Positions 1 through 6,565 of a DNA stretch of 6,696 bases are shown in pieces (position 1 is the stretch's first letter; each line of letters starts with the position of its first letter). Origin of the DNA: Dysgonomonas sp. (GTDB taxonomy: Bacteria > Bacteroidota > Bacteroidia > Bacteroidales > Dysgonomonadaceae); assembly GCA_030151105.1 (NCBI GenBank), contig JASLEN010000029.1, forward strand, positions 1 through 6,696, given 5' to 3'. Below the pieces are notes generated by a model that saw only the letters and a program-made list of their open reading frames with translations, was not told the origin of the DNA and did not search any database. Made by a program: the position numbers and the translations under genes.

Positions 1-240
1 GGGAGTGCGCTTTTCATACCTGCAACGATGCTCATATTTTATGGACTAGCCCTCATCTCTGCTGGCTCACGGACCTATAGCGACGTAAAAATGCTTGGCG
101 TGTGTGAAATCGTATTGGGGCTACTTGCTGCATTATTTATAAGAAATGGATTGATGTTTTGGGCGATAGGTTTTGGCGGACTACATATTGTCTATGGCAC
201 AATAATGTATTGGAGATACGATAGAAAGTCGGATAAATAA
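1..240 (+). CDS. C-terminal part of a small polytopic membrane protein (5' end outside window)
   Basis: The reading frame is open from the first base, with no stop before the TAA at 238-240, so the gene very probably starts upstream and the ATG at 28 is internal. The visible 79 residues hold about three hydrophobic segments (around PATMLIFYGLALISAG, VKMLGVCEIVLGLLAALF and LMFWAIGFGGLHIVYGTIMY) and end in a short charged tail (YDRKSDK). This is typical of the end of a multi-pass inner-membrane protein of unknown function. It is followed after only 8 bp by the winged-helix regulator, so the two are probably co-transcribed. From memory, Bacteroidota genomes often have a small uncharacterised membrane protein before this regulator and creD; that is recall, not a search result. 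No catalytic motif is visible and no function is claimed. Confidence 0.75.
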   Translation, partial: GSALFIPATMLIFYGLALISAGSRTYSDVKMLGVCEIVLGLLAALFIRNGLMFWAIGFGGLHIVYGTIMYWRYDRKSDK

Positions 241-248
241 TCAGCAGT

Positions 249-545
249 ATGAAAGATATATTATCAGATTTAAATAAAGTATTCGACAATCGTATTCGGC
301 TTGGAATCATGTCTATTCTCATGGTCAACGATTCCGCAGACTTTAGTACAATCAAAGAACTTTTGGATGTTACGGATGGCAATTTGGCAAGTCACCTGAA
401 AGCATTGGAGAAGGAGGAAATCATACTTGTCACCAAACAATTTATAGAAAGAAAACCCAACACTTCCTACTCTGTAACACCATTGGGAGAACAGCTATTC
501 AAGCAACATATAGATGCACTTGAAAAATTAATTAAACCTCAATAA
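249..545 (+). CDS. Winged-helix (HTH_34-like) transcriptional regulator
   Basis: This 98-aa protein has the layout of the small winged-helix DNA-binding proteins (HTH_34 / ArsR-MarR-like fold). Residues 1-28 form an N-terminal helix with the pattern LNKVFDNRIRLGIMSILM. Helix 2 lies around FSTIKELLDV (32-41), and the putative recognition helix is DGNLASHLKALEKEEI (43-58). A beta wing (VTKQFIERKPNTSYSVTPLG, 61-80) and a C-terminal helix that may dimerise follow. The length equals the whole family domain, with no ligand-binding or sensor domain and no cysteine or histidine metal site. The start is the first ATG after the preceding gene, 8 bp from its stop. It lies upstream of creD, the usual arrangement in Bacteroidota as I recall it, so it is the likely local regulator of creD and of its own operon. 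That role is inferred. Family assignment is secure; target and signal are unknown. Confidence 0.88.
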   Translation: MKDILSDLNKVFDNRIRLGIMSILMVNDSADFSTIKELLDVTDGNLASHLKALEKEEIILVTKQFIERKPNTSYSVTPLGEQLFKQHIDALEKLIKPQ

Positions 546-561
546 TTTTTTTATTCACAAA

Positions 562-576
562 CTTTGAATTTCAAAG
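562..576. promoter_or_regulatory. Candidate operator: 7-bp inverted repeat upstream of creD
   Basis: CTTTGAA (562-568) and TTCAAAG (570-576) are exact reverse complements separated by one base. The site lies in the 79-bp gap between the winged-helix gene and creD, about 50 bp before the creD ATG. A short near-continuous dyad is the kind of site a dimeric winged-helix protein binds, and the adjacent regulator is the obvious candidate. A TTTG inside the left arm could also serve as a -33 promoter element, but no TAnnTTTG follows at the right distance. The function is inferred; only the symmetry is observed. Confidence 0.35.
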
Positions 577-624
577 AACTTTAAAACAAGAATCGAAAAT
601 ATAACAATCTAAAAACAAACAATT

Positions 625-1284
625 ATGTCACAAAACAACAGCCCCAGATTCAATCCCATGATAATCAAAGGAATTATTATGGTAGTAGTTACGTTATTGA
701 TGCTTATACCTATTGCAATGGTAGAATCACTCATCTATGATAGAGCAACACTCAAGAACGAAGTTACAGAAGAAATTAGTGCCAAATGGGGCGGAGAGCA
801 AACTCTCATGGGTCCTGTACTAGTAGTACCCTACACTGAAATAAAGCCTTTGGGTAAAAATGCAAAAAATGGAGAAGAAGAATATAGCAATATCACACGC
901 TATGCTTACTTTTTACCTGATGAATACAATGTGGAATCGAAAGCTGAAGTAGAAGAACGCTCACGCTCTATTTACAATGCACTTGTATATCAAACAGAGA
1001 ACAAGGTTTCTGGAAAATTATCTAAACCTCGATTCTCAGAACTGGGTATCAAAGAAAATGATGTGCAATGGAATGAAGCTTTTTTCATCATGGGAGTTCC
1101 ACACATGCAAGGCATACAAAACAAGGTAGTATTAAACTTGAATAACAAAGAAATAGCAGCAACAGCAGGTGTACCTAAAAACTCTATTCTAACATCTGGA
1201 TTAACTGTGAAAAGTGGAGAACTATTCACTCCTGATACAAAGGAATATAACTTTTCGTTTGCCCTAACCTTGAATGGTAGTTAA
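625..1284 (+). CDS. creD: CreD N-terminal fragment as it would be translated (219 aa)
   Basis: This is the portion of the broken creD frame that precedes the premature TAA. It starts at an ATG after an A-rich leader (no clear Shine-Dalgarno, usual for Bacteroidota). It contains a cytoplasmic tail of about 12 residues, a transmembrane anchor of roughly residues 13-35, and the first half of the large extracytoplasmic domain. It ends at ALTLNGS, in the middle of a beta-rich stretch that normally continues, so a stable independent protein is doubtful. Listed separately because an automatic gene caller would report it as its own gene. Confidence 0.6.
   Translation: MSQNNSPRFNPMIIKGIIMVVVTLLMLIPIAMVESLIYDRATLKNEVTEEISAKWGGEQTLMGPVLVVPYTEIKPLGKNAKNGEEEYSNITRYAYFLPDEYNVESKAEVEERSRSIYNALVYQTENKVSGKLSKPRFSELGIKENDVQWNEAFFIMGVPHMQGIQNKVVLNLNNKEIAATAGVPKNSILTSGLTVKSGELFTPDTKEYNFSFALTLNGS
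1282..1284 (+). other. Premature in-frame TAA within creD
   Basis: The triplets read AAT-GGT-AGT-TAA-AAA-CTA-TTT-GTA, giving NGS-stop-KLFV. The first base of the fragment before (625) and of the ATG after (1327) are in the same frame, so no indel is involved. The TAA occupies one residue position inside an otherwise continuous CreD alignment as I recall the family (pattern LNGS-x-x-L-x-F-x-P-x-GK). Confidence 0.85.
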
Positions 1285-1326
1285 AAACTATTTGTAGCTC
1301 CTATAGGCAAGGAGAATAAAATAACA

Positions 1327-2013
1327 ATGAACTCTAATTGGAGCACTGTAGCATTTATTGGAGACTTTCTTCCCTCGACAAGAGAAATAAACGACGAAGG
1401 ATTTTCTGCAAGTTGGAATATCTTAGACTACAACCGCAACTATGTACAAATGTGGATAGGCGAAAATCACACCAATGTACCAACCATAGGACTAGAACTT
1501 AAGTATGCAGTAGATCAGTATAAGATGAGTATGCGCTCTGTCAAGTATGCTATTATGTTCATATTACTCACTTTTGTAGTCTTCTTCCTCGTAGAGATAA
1601 TTACAAAAAACAGAATTCATCCTATACAATATATTCTGGTTAGCTTTGCTCTTGTACTCTTCTATACCCTTTTGATTGCCCTATCTGAGTATATTAATTT
1701 CCATATTGCCTATCTGATATCGTCCATTGCCATAGTGTTGATGATTACACTATATGTTCGTACCATATTTAGCAAGCTCTCTCATGCGCTCATTATCGGT
1801 GCATTTACCACTGGCTTATATACGTACTTGTACATTATGCTGCAATTGGAAGATATGGCATTACTGATAGGTGCAATTGGATTGTTTGCTGCTCTAGCAG
1901 CTATAATGTATGCAACGAGAAAAGTGGATTGGTACAAAAGTAAAGAAGAGAATGAAAACGAATTAGGAACACAAATCTACCATAATTACAACCAACATAC
2001 TCTACAAGAATAA
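1327..2013 (+). CDS. creD: CreD C-terminal fragment (228 aa from the first ATG after the stop)
   Basis: This is the rest of the creD frame. The ATG at 1327 is only the first methionine available after the stop; homology begins earlier, at 1285, so it is not a natural start. AAGGAG at 1309-1314 lies 12 bp before this ATG and could in principle allow reinitiation, but it also simply encodes part of IGKEN. The product would hold the end of the extracytoplasmic domain followed by about five membrane segments (around fragment residues 73-91, 98-118, 125-145, 152-171 and 177-196) and a charged tail. Without the first anchor, the leading soluble part would probably not reach the periplasmic side, so independent function is unlikely. 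Confidence 0.6.
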   Translation: MNSNWSTVAFIGDFLPSTREINDEGFSASWNILDYNRNYVQMWIGENHTNVPTIGLELKYAVDQYKMSMRSVKYAIMFILLTFVVFFLVEIITKNRIHPIQYILVSFALVLFYTLLIALSEYINFHIAYLISSIAIVLMITLYVRTIFSKLSHALIIGAFTTGLYTYLYIMLQLEDMALLIGAIGLFAALAAIMYATRKVDWYKSKEENENELGTQIYHNYNQHTLQE

Positions 2014-2026
2014 AAATTAGTTTAGT

Positions 2027-2064
2027 AAAAAAAGCGAGAGTGAATGATTCACTCTCGCTTTTTT
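2027..2064. terminator. Bidirectional intrinsic terminator between convergent creD and glgP
   Basis: The arms GCGAGAGTGAA (2034-2044) and TTCACTCTCGC (2048-2058) are perfect complements around a TGA loop. A run of A before (2027-2033) and T after (2059-2064) extends the stem to about 17 bp and supplies a U-tract in either direction. It sits 13 bp after the creD stop and 23 bp beyond the phosphorylase stop on the opposite strand, the ideal place to end both converging transcripts. Confidence 0.93.
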
Positions 2065-2087
2065 CATTATCTAAAATCGATCATCAA

Positions 2088-4667
2088 TTAGAACCAACGC
2101 ACATAAGCGAAGTCCATACGATGAGGCATGTCAGCATGCTTAGGATATATGCGATATGCAAAATTTAGCAACCCTGTATTCTGCGCTGTGGTATCAAGTC
2201 TAAAATAGAGCTTAGTACCTTCCTGTTTTACCAGTTTGAAATCGTGAGTGGTAATGAACTTATCACGTTTTGCAACTGGATCAAACTGAGTAACAACACA
2301 ATCAACTCCTAAGTCTCCTCGCATATCTTTTTTATCAATAACAACTTCTGTAAATAGAGGATCTCCTTCCTCTAGATTCATCTGTCCCGTTTTCGAAGTT
2401 TTGAAGTCAGCAGTCATTGATGTGCTCAACACTTCTATGCTATCCCACTTCGCAGCAGTGTCTTCTTTCCATGCAGCTAGCTCTTTAGCTTTAGCATAAT
2501 CACTAGCCACAAGTCGCTTGTGACGCTCAGCTAGTTTGACATAAAAGTGATTAATATAATCATCAATCATACGCTTCATCGTAAACATAGGTGCTACCTG
2601 AGCAATTGTATTTTTTACATATTGCACCCATTCTGGAGAAAATCCTTTCGTGTTTTTAGCATAATATGCTGGTAGAATTAGTCTCTCGAAAGTGTAATAA
2701 ATTGTAACAGCATCTAGCTCATCCTGATACTCTTGATTGTCGTATGTTCGCTTGTCAGTAAGCATCCATCCTGCATCTTTTTTGTATCCTTCATACCACC
2801 ATCCATCTAATACCGAGAAGTTCAGCACTCCATTCATTACTGCTTTTTGTCCAGACGTACCCGAAGCCTCAAGTGGACGTGTAGGAGTATTGAGCCAGAT
2901 ATCTACTCCAGCAATTAAATTCTTAGCCAAACGCATATCGTAGTTTTCTAAGAAAATGATTTTTCCTGCAAACTCAGGTCTTCGAGAAATTTCGATGATA
3001 TGCTTAATCAAGCCTTGTCCTCCACCATCTGCAGGATGTGCCTTACCTGTGAATAGGAATTGAATAGGACGCTCTTTGTCATTGACCAATTTTGACAAAC
3101 GCTCAAGATCGGTAAATAATAGATGCGCACGCTTGTAAGTGGCAAACCTACGTCCAAAACCAACTAACAACGCATCTGGATTGATTTGTGTTGCAAAATT
3201 AATAATATCAGACGGAGCACGCTGACTCTTGATGAGTCCTGCTGTCATGTGCTCTTGTATGTATTTTACGAGACGTTTTTTCAAACTAATTCGAGCATTC
3301 CAGATCACCTCATCAGGCACTTTTTGAATGGCTTTCCATATATCGAAATTGGATTGATCATCGTACCAAGACTTATCAAAATACTTTTCGTAAATTGTTT
3401 TCATCTCTTCGGTAGCCCAAGTTGGCATATGCACACCATTGGTTACGTGTCCAACATGAATCTCTTCAGGGAAGTAAGATTTCCACATAGGTTGGAACAT
3501 TTCTCGAGATACAATTCCATGCAAGAGACTTACTCCATTTGCTTCCTGACAAGTATTGAGCGCAAAAGAACTCATGCTAAATTTATCATTCGAGCCTGGA
3601 TTTTCTCGTCCCATATCTATAAATTCTTGCCACGAGATACCTAAACGCTCTGGATAGCTACCTAGATATTTACCAAGTAGCCCCTCATCAAAGTAGTCAT
3701 GTCCTGCAGGCACTGGCGTATGGACGGTATATAGTCCTGATGCACGCACAACCTCTAGAGCTTGATTGAAAGTTAGACCCTCTTTTTCAATTAAGTCTAG
3801 CAATCTTTGCACATTAATGAATGCCGCATGACCTTCATTACAGTGATAGATATCTTTTTCAATGCCTAATTTATTCAACAATAAGATTCCTCCTATACCC
3901 AAAAGGATTTCTTGTTTCATTCTATTTTCCCAATCACCACCATAGAGCTGATGTGTAATAGAACGATCATACTCGCTATTCAAATCATTATCTGTATCAA
4001 GAAGATATAGAGGGATACGTCCCACATTCACTCTCCACACATTAGCATATACCGACCTGTCGGGATATGGAACAGCCAACACCATCGGATTTCCATCCTC
4101 ATTCATCACCTGCTCTACAGGAATTTCGCTAAAGGATTGAGTATCTAGGTTTGCAATCTGCTGTCCATCAGGAGAGATAGCCTGCGAAAAATATCCATAA
4201 CGATATAAGAAGCCTACACCGCAAAGGTCAACACAACTATCACTTGCCTCCTTCAAATAGTCTCCTGCAAGTACCCCTAATCCTCCAGAATAGATTTTAA
4301 GAATATGGGTGAACCCATACTCCATACTAAAGTAGGCTACTGATGTTTTTTTCTTATCATATGGTTTTGACATGTATTCGTCAAAACGTTTGCGCACACT
4401 GACAACCTTTTCCATAAGGGCTTTATCTGCCACCACCTCTTTTGATCTGCTATTAGATAAGCTTTGTAGCATCTTTACTGGGTTGTTATCAGATTCGTTC
4501 CACAATACGGGATCTATTTCTTCAAATAAGTCTAATGCATCATTGTTCCACACCCACCACAAGTTCATTGCCACCTCTTCCAATGGAAGCAATTCTTTGG
4601 GCAGCTGTACATGTGTGTGAGCTTTTCTCCATACTGGAGCATTTGAATAACTAGTTTTGATTCGCAT
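2088..4667 (-). CDS. glgP: Alpha-glucan (glycogen) phosphorylase, GT35, with DUF3417 N-terminal region
   Basis: This 859-aa cytoplasmic enzyme should use phosphate to release glucose-1-phosphate from the non-reducing ends of alpha-1,4-glucans such as glycogen. It belongs to the bacterial/archaeal alpha-glucan phosphorylase subfamily (TIGR02094-like), not the animal/GlgP-MalP type. Visible parts in order: a DUF3417 region (about 12-110, LPLEEVAMNLWWVWNNDA), a GT35 core beginning AYFSMEYGF and SGGLGVLAGDYLKEASD (111-143), TVHTPVPAGHDYF (314-326), GFGRRFATYKRAHLLF (503-518), and the cofactor site EASGTSGQKAVMNG (600-613), in which K608 should hold pyridoxal phosphate. A beta-rich C-terminal region of roughly 100 residues ends in DFAYVRWF. 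Length is normal for Bacteroidota members. The start ATG precedes a typical family N-terminus. It follows the glycogen synthase by 47 bp on the same strand with no hairpin between, so the two are likely one operon. No frameshift or missing motif was seen. Confidence 0.95.
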   Translation of the reverse strand: MRIKTSYSNAPVWRKAHTHVQLPKELLPLEEVAMNLWWVWNNDALDLFEEIDPVLWNESDNNPVKMLQSLSNSRSKEVVADKALMEKVVSVRKRFDEYMSKPYDKKKTSVAYFSMEYGFTHILKIYSGGLGVLAGDYLKEASDSCVDLCGVGFLYRYGYFSQAISPDGQQIANLDTQSFSEIPVEQVMNEDGNPMVLAVPYPDRSVYANVWRVNVGRIPLYLLDTDNDLNSEYDRSITHQLYGGDWENRMKQEILLGIGGILLLNKLGIEKDIYHCNEGHAAFINVQRLLDLIEKEGLTFNQALEVVRASGLYTVHTPVPAGHDYFDEGLLGKYLGSYPERLGISWQEFIDMGRENPGSNDKFSMSSFALNTCQEANGVSLLHGIVSREMFQPMWKSYFPEEIHVGHVTNGVHMPTWATEEMKTIYEKYFDKSWYDDQSNFDIWKAIQKVPDEVIWNARISLKKRLVKYIQEHMTAGLIKSQRAPSDIINFATQINPDALLVGFGRRFATYKRAHLLFTDLERLSKLVNDKERPIQFLFTGKAHPADGGGQGLIKHIIEISRRPEFAGKIIFLENYDMRLAKNLIAGVDIWLNTPTRPLEASGTSGQKAVMNGVLNFSVLDGWWYEGYKKDAGWMLTDKRTYDNQEYQDELDAVTIYYTFERLILPAYYAKNTKGFSPEWVQYVKNTIAQVAPMFTMKRMIDDYINHFYVKLAERHKRLVASDYAKAKELAAWKEDTAAKWDSIEVLSTSMTADFKTSKTGQMNLEEGDPLFTEVVIDKKDMRGDLGVDCVVTQFDPVAKRDKFITTHDFKLVKQEGTKLYFRLDTTAQNTGLLNFAYRIYPKHADMPHRMDFAYVRWF

Positions 4668-4714
4668 AAAATTTATATATTTAGTTTTTGTAGTCTATTA
4701 TAGTTTATGAATTT

Positions 4715-6367
4715 TCAGTTTCGCTTTTCAGCATTCATCAAAGCTGTGGCGTATGCCTCCTCATAATATTTGAAAAAATGTTCCCAATCAGCAAGATCTG
4801 CTCTTTCCAAAGCTTTGGCACGCAAGGCATCCTCTTCTTTCATCGTTTTAGTAGTCATCTCATAAATACGATTACATATATCGCTCGAAGCCTCTACAAA
4901 GTTGTAATCATCACGCACTACCACTTCTGCACCATCAGACATACCTACTTCGTCACCTTCACGGCGCATCCACATTCCAAATCCAGAAAGTGTAGTTGTT
5001 ATTGTAGGTACTGAAAATGCAATACTCTCGTGTGGAGTGTATCCCCATGGCTCGTAGTAGGACGGGAAAACAGTTAAGTCTAGGCCAATCAAAAGGTCAT
5101 AATACTTCATATTGAAAATACCATCATCACCATTGAGATAGGATGGTACAAAAATCACTTTAACCTTATCTTCCTCTGCATTTAGCATGTTAAGATATTT
5201 CAATTGATTCAGTAGATTATCTTCATCCATATTATGAAGCCAATGCGTAATATATGGTTCATTTAGAGGTTTTACATCTGCTTTCTTTGCCGTTAGTTGC
5301 TCTTTCAAATCTTCACGAGCTTCTTTTACCCATGCAGGAACCATCACAAAGGCTACCACATCTTTTTTCAACTGTTCTACATTTCTCAGATTAGAAAGCG
5401 CATCGACAAAAACATCAATCCCTTTATTTCTGTATTCATAGCGTCCACTAGTAGCTATAAACATTGTATTTCGTTTCAGATTATATCCTAGCAAACGTTC
5501 TGCAACATCTTTCATTTTCTTTTTAGCCGCCTTACGTTTCTTCTCAAATTCAGCACCTTTAGGGATAAAACCTTTTTCGAATCCATTAGGCGTCACCATT
5601 GGCTCTCTTCCTAGCAATTGTTTGCTCTCGCGTGCAGTTATAGAACTGACTGTAGTGAAACAATCAACGGCATGGGCAGCTGTCTTTTCCAACGAGTGTT
5701 TGGCAGCCACATTAAGCTCGTGTGCCATTTGATCTCCATTATATTTTGCCAATTGATTGTACAAGGGTTTGCCATTTCCTGCAATAGATCGCCCTACGGT
5801 AGTAGCATGAGTTGTAAAAAGTGTTCCCACCTTAGGCAAATGTTCGTTGACATATAATGCCCCCATACCCAGCATCCACTCATTGAAATGAGCTACAACT
5901 TTCTTTGTTTCTAGTTTGTGATATTTGTAATAGCTCTCCATCACCTTACCACTTGCATAGGCAAACATACACGACTCATCATAATCGCCATAAGCATCTA
6001 TAGAATCTACGCCATAGCGAGTCCACATATGCCCATAAATAGCGTCTTTGTCTTTATAGTATTGTTCAAAATCTACTAGTATAGTAATAGGTTTTCCTGG
6101 CACTTGCCATCTTCCCACTTTTATTTTCAGTTCATCACTGCTTTCTGCCACTTTACGCCAAGCAGACAGAAGCTTTTTATCTTCTTTGAACCAAGGGTTT
6201 GATTCTTCCTTCCATACATTGGGACCTATGAATACAACTTGGTCTTTATAATTATCGACCATTGTTTTTGCTCGAGACGACAATACGGTGTAGATTCCTC
6301 CTACCATATTAGCGACTTCCCAACTGGTTTCAAATATGAATTCTGGCGTGTACTTGTTTTTTCCCAT
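4715..6367 (-). CDS. Glycogen synthase, GT3 family (eukaryote-like)
   Basis: This 550-aa cytoplasmic glycosyltransferase should add glucosyl units to growing alpha-1,4-glucan chains. GT3 enzymes characteristically use UDP-glucose, unlike the ADP-glucose-dependent GT5 GlgA of most bacteria; donor preference here is inferred. Motifs in order: FETSWEVANMVGGIYTVLSSRA (12-33), VAHFNEWMLGMG (158-169), TLFTTHATTVGRSIAG (182-197), TVSSITARES (239-248), TPNGFEKGF (259-267), TSGRYEYRNKGIDVF (306-320) and FPSYYEPWGYTPHES (434-448). The last holds the E-x7-E pair (E439, E447) of this clan. The protein is shorter than eukaryotic enzymes of about 700 aa and I see no Arg-rich C-terminal regulatory tail. The frame extends 25 codons further upstream to an ATG at 6442, but that stretch has no family resemblance and overlaps the likely promoter. 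The start at 6367 (MGKNKYTPEFIFETSWEV) fits homologues. First gene of the synthase-phosphorylase operon. Confidence 0.95.
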   Translation of the reverse strand: MGKNKYTPEFIFETSWEVANMVGGIYTVLSSRAKTMVDNYKDQVVFIGPNVWKEESNPWFKEDKKLLSAWRKVAESSDELKIKVGRWQVPGKPITILVDFEQYYKDKDAIYGHMWTRYGVDSIDAYGDYDESCMFAYASGKVMESYYKYHKLETKKVVAHFNEWMLGMGALYVNEHLPKVGTLFTTHATTVGRSIAGNGKPLYNQLAKYNGDQMAHELNVAAKHSLEKTAAHAVDCFTTVSSITARESKQLLGREPMVTPNGFEKGFIPKGAEFEKKRKAAKKKMKDVAERLLGYNLKRNTMFIATSGRYEYRNKGIDVFVDALSNLRNVEQLKKDVVAFVMVPAWVKEAREDLKEQLTAKKADVKPLNEPYITHWLHNMDEDNLLNQLKYLNMLNAEEDKVKVIFVPSYLNGDDGIFNMKYYDLLIGLDLTVFPSYYEPWGYTPHESIAFSVPTITTTLSGFGMWMRREGDEVGMSDGAEVVVRDDYNFVEASSDICNRIYEMTTKTMKEEDALRAKALERADLADWEHFFKYYEEAYATALMNAEKRN

Positions 6368-6403
6368 GATAGTATTATATAGTTGAATTAATTGTTTGTT
6401 TAT

Positions 6404-6432
6404 TAAGAATATTTGGGAGTAATAACTGCAAA
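6404..6432 (-). promoter_or_regulatory. Weak candidate promoter for the glycogen operon
   Basis: Reading the minus strand, TTTG (complement of 6429-6432) is followed after 17 bp by TATTCTTA (complement of 6404-6411), a partial match to the Bacteroidota -33 TTTG / -7 TAnnTTTG pattern. It would place the transcription start some 30 bp before the synthase ATG. The -7 element departs from consensus at two positions, so this is tentative. Confidence 0.25.
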
Positions 6433-6470
6433 GTGCGTGCAATAAGATTCTCCAGCTATTTATTTTTTAA

Positions 6471-6478
6471 TACCTTTG
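6471..6478 (+). promoter_or_regulatory. Bacteroidota-type -7 element (TACCTTTG) for the right-edge gene
   Basis: TACCTTTG matches the TAnnTTTG -7 consensus of the Bacteroidota primary sigma factor exactly. It lies 87 bp before the ATG at 6566, giving a leader of about 80 bases. There is no TTTG at the expected -33 distance, which is common in this phylum, but it lowers certainty. Confidence 0.5.
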
Positions 6479-6493
6479 TACTAAATCTTGAAA

Positions 6494-6524
6494 TAGAAGT
6501 GGACTTTTAATCAATCCACCTCTA
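6494..6524 (+). other. Hairpin in the leader of the right-edge gene
   Basis: TAGA-A-GTGGA (6494-6503) can pair with TCCAC-C-TCTA (6515-6524): nine base pairs with one A/C mismatch and an 11-base AT-rich loop. No T run follows on the + strand, so it is not a standard terminator. It begins roughly 10 bases after the predicted transcription start. It could stabilise or regulate the leader, or be chance in AT-rich DNA. Confidence 0.3.
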
Positions 6525-6565
6525 AATATAGTCATTAATATCCTATAAGAAAAAAAATTCGCACC

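Larger units (their letters stand above)
625..2013 (+). pseudogene. creD: CreD-family inner-membrane protein, interrupted by one in-frame stop
   Basis: The frame spans 463 codons including the final stop, matching the roughly 450-aa CreD family (CreD/CET, cell-envelope-linked inner-membrane proteins; biochemical role unclear). Codon 220 is TAA (1282-1284). The N-terminal half has one membrane segment (about 13-35), then the periplasmic family pattern (EISAKWGGEQTLMGPVLVVPY at 50-70, ERSRSIYNALVY at 111-122). After the stop the same frame continues with KLFVAPIGKENKI and FLPSTREINDEGFSASW, then about five membrane segments and a conserved-looking end (LQLEDMALLIGAIGLF, RKVDW). No other stop or frameshift is seen, so the lesion is a single base change at a codon that could have been CAA, GAA, AAA or TCA. 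Ribosomes respecting the stop would make only the first membrane anchor and half the periplasmic region. Sequencing error or a recent inactivating mutation are the main explanations. Upstream neighbour is the winged-helix regulator; a strong terminator follows. Confidence 0.82.

Noticed and set aside
554..558. TTCAC upstream of creD as half of a CreB cre-tag (TTCACnnnnnnTTCAC)
   Set aside because: The second TTCAC is absent at the required spacing, and CreBC is not expected in this phylum.
605..610. Q607 beside the phosphorylase PLP lysine (SGQK where many relatives have SGMK) as a sign of inactivation
   Set aside because: The lysine and surrounding motif are intact, and this neighbouring position varies within the subfamily as I recall it.
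1309..1326. AAGGAG before the ATG at 1327 as a genuine ribosome binding site for a separate gene
   Set aside because: The bases encode conserved-looking CreD residues (IGKEN), the spacing of 12 is long, and homology runs through the ATG from upstream.
2034..2058. The palindrome as a recombination or phase-inversion site
   Set aside because: It has flanking A and T runs and lies between convergent genes, fully explained as a terminator. No second copy or recombinase gene is in the window.
3186..3644. 152-codon open frame on the + strand
   Set aside because: It lies wholly inside the phosphorylase gene on the opposite strand, and its composition (many Cys, His, Ile, Phe) is that of a shadow frame.
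5618..5857. Short + strand open frame opposite the synthase gene
   Set aside because: It is antisense to conserved GT3 motifs, with no start signals or protein-like composition. The same applies to the other short frames opposite both glycogen genes.
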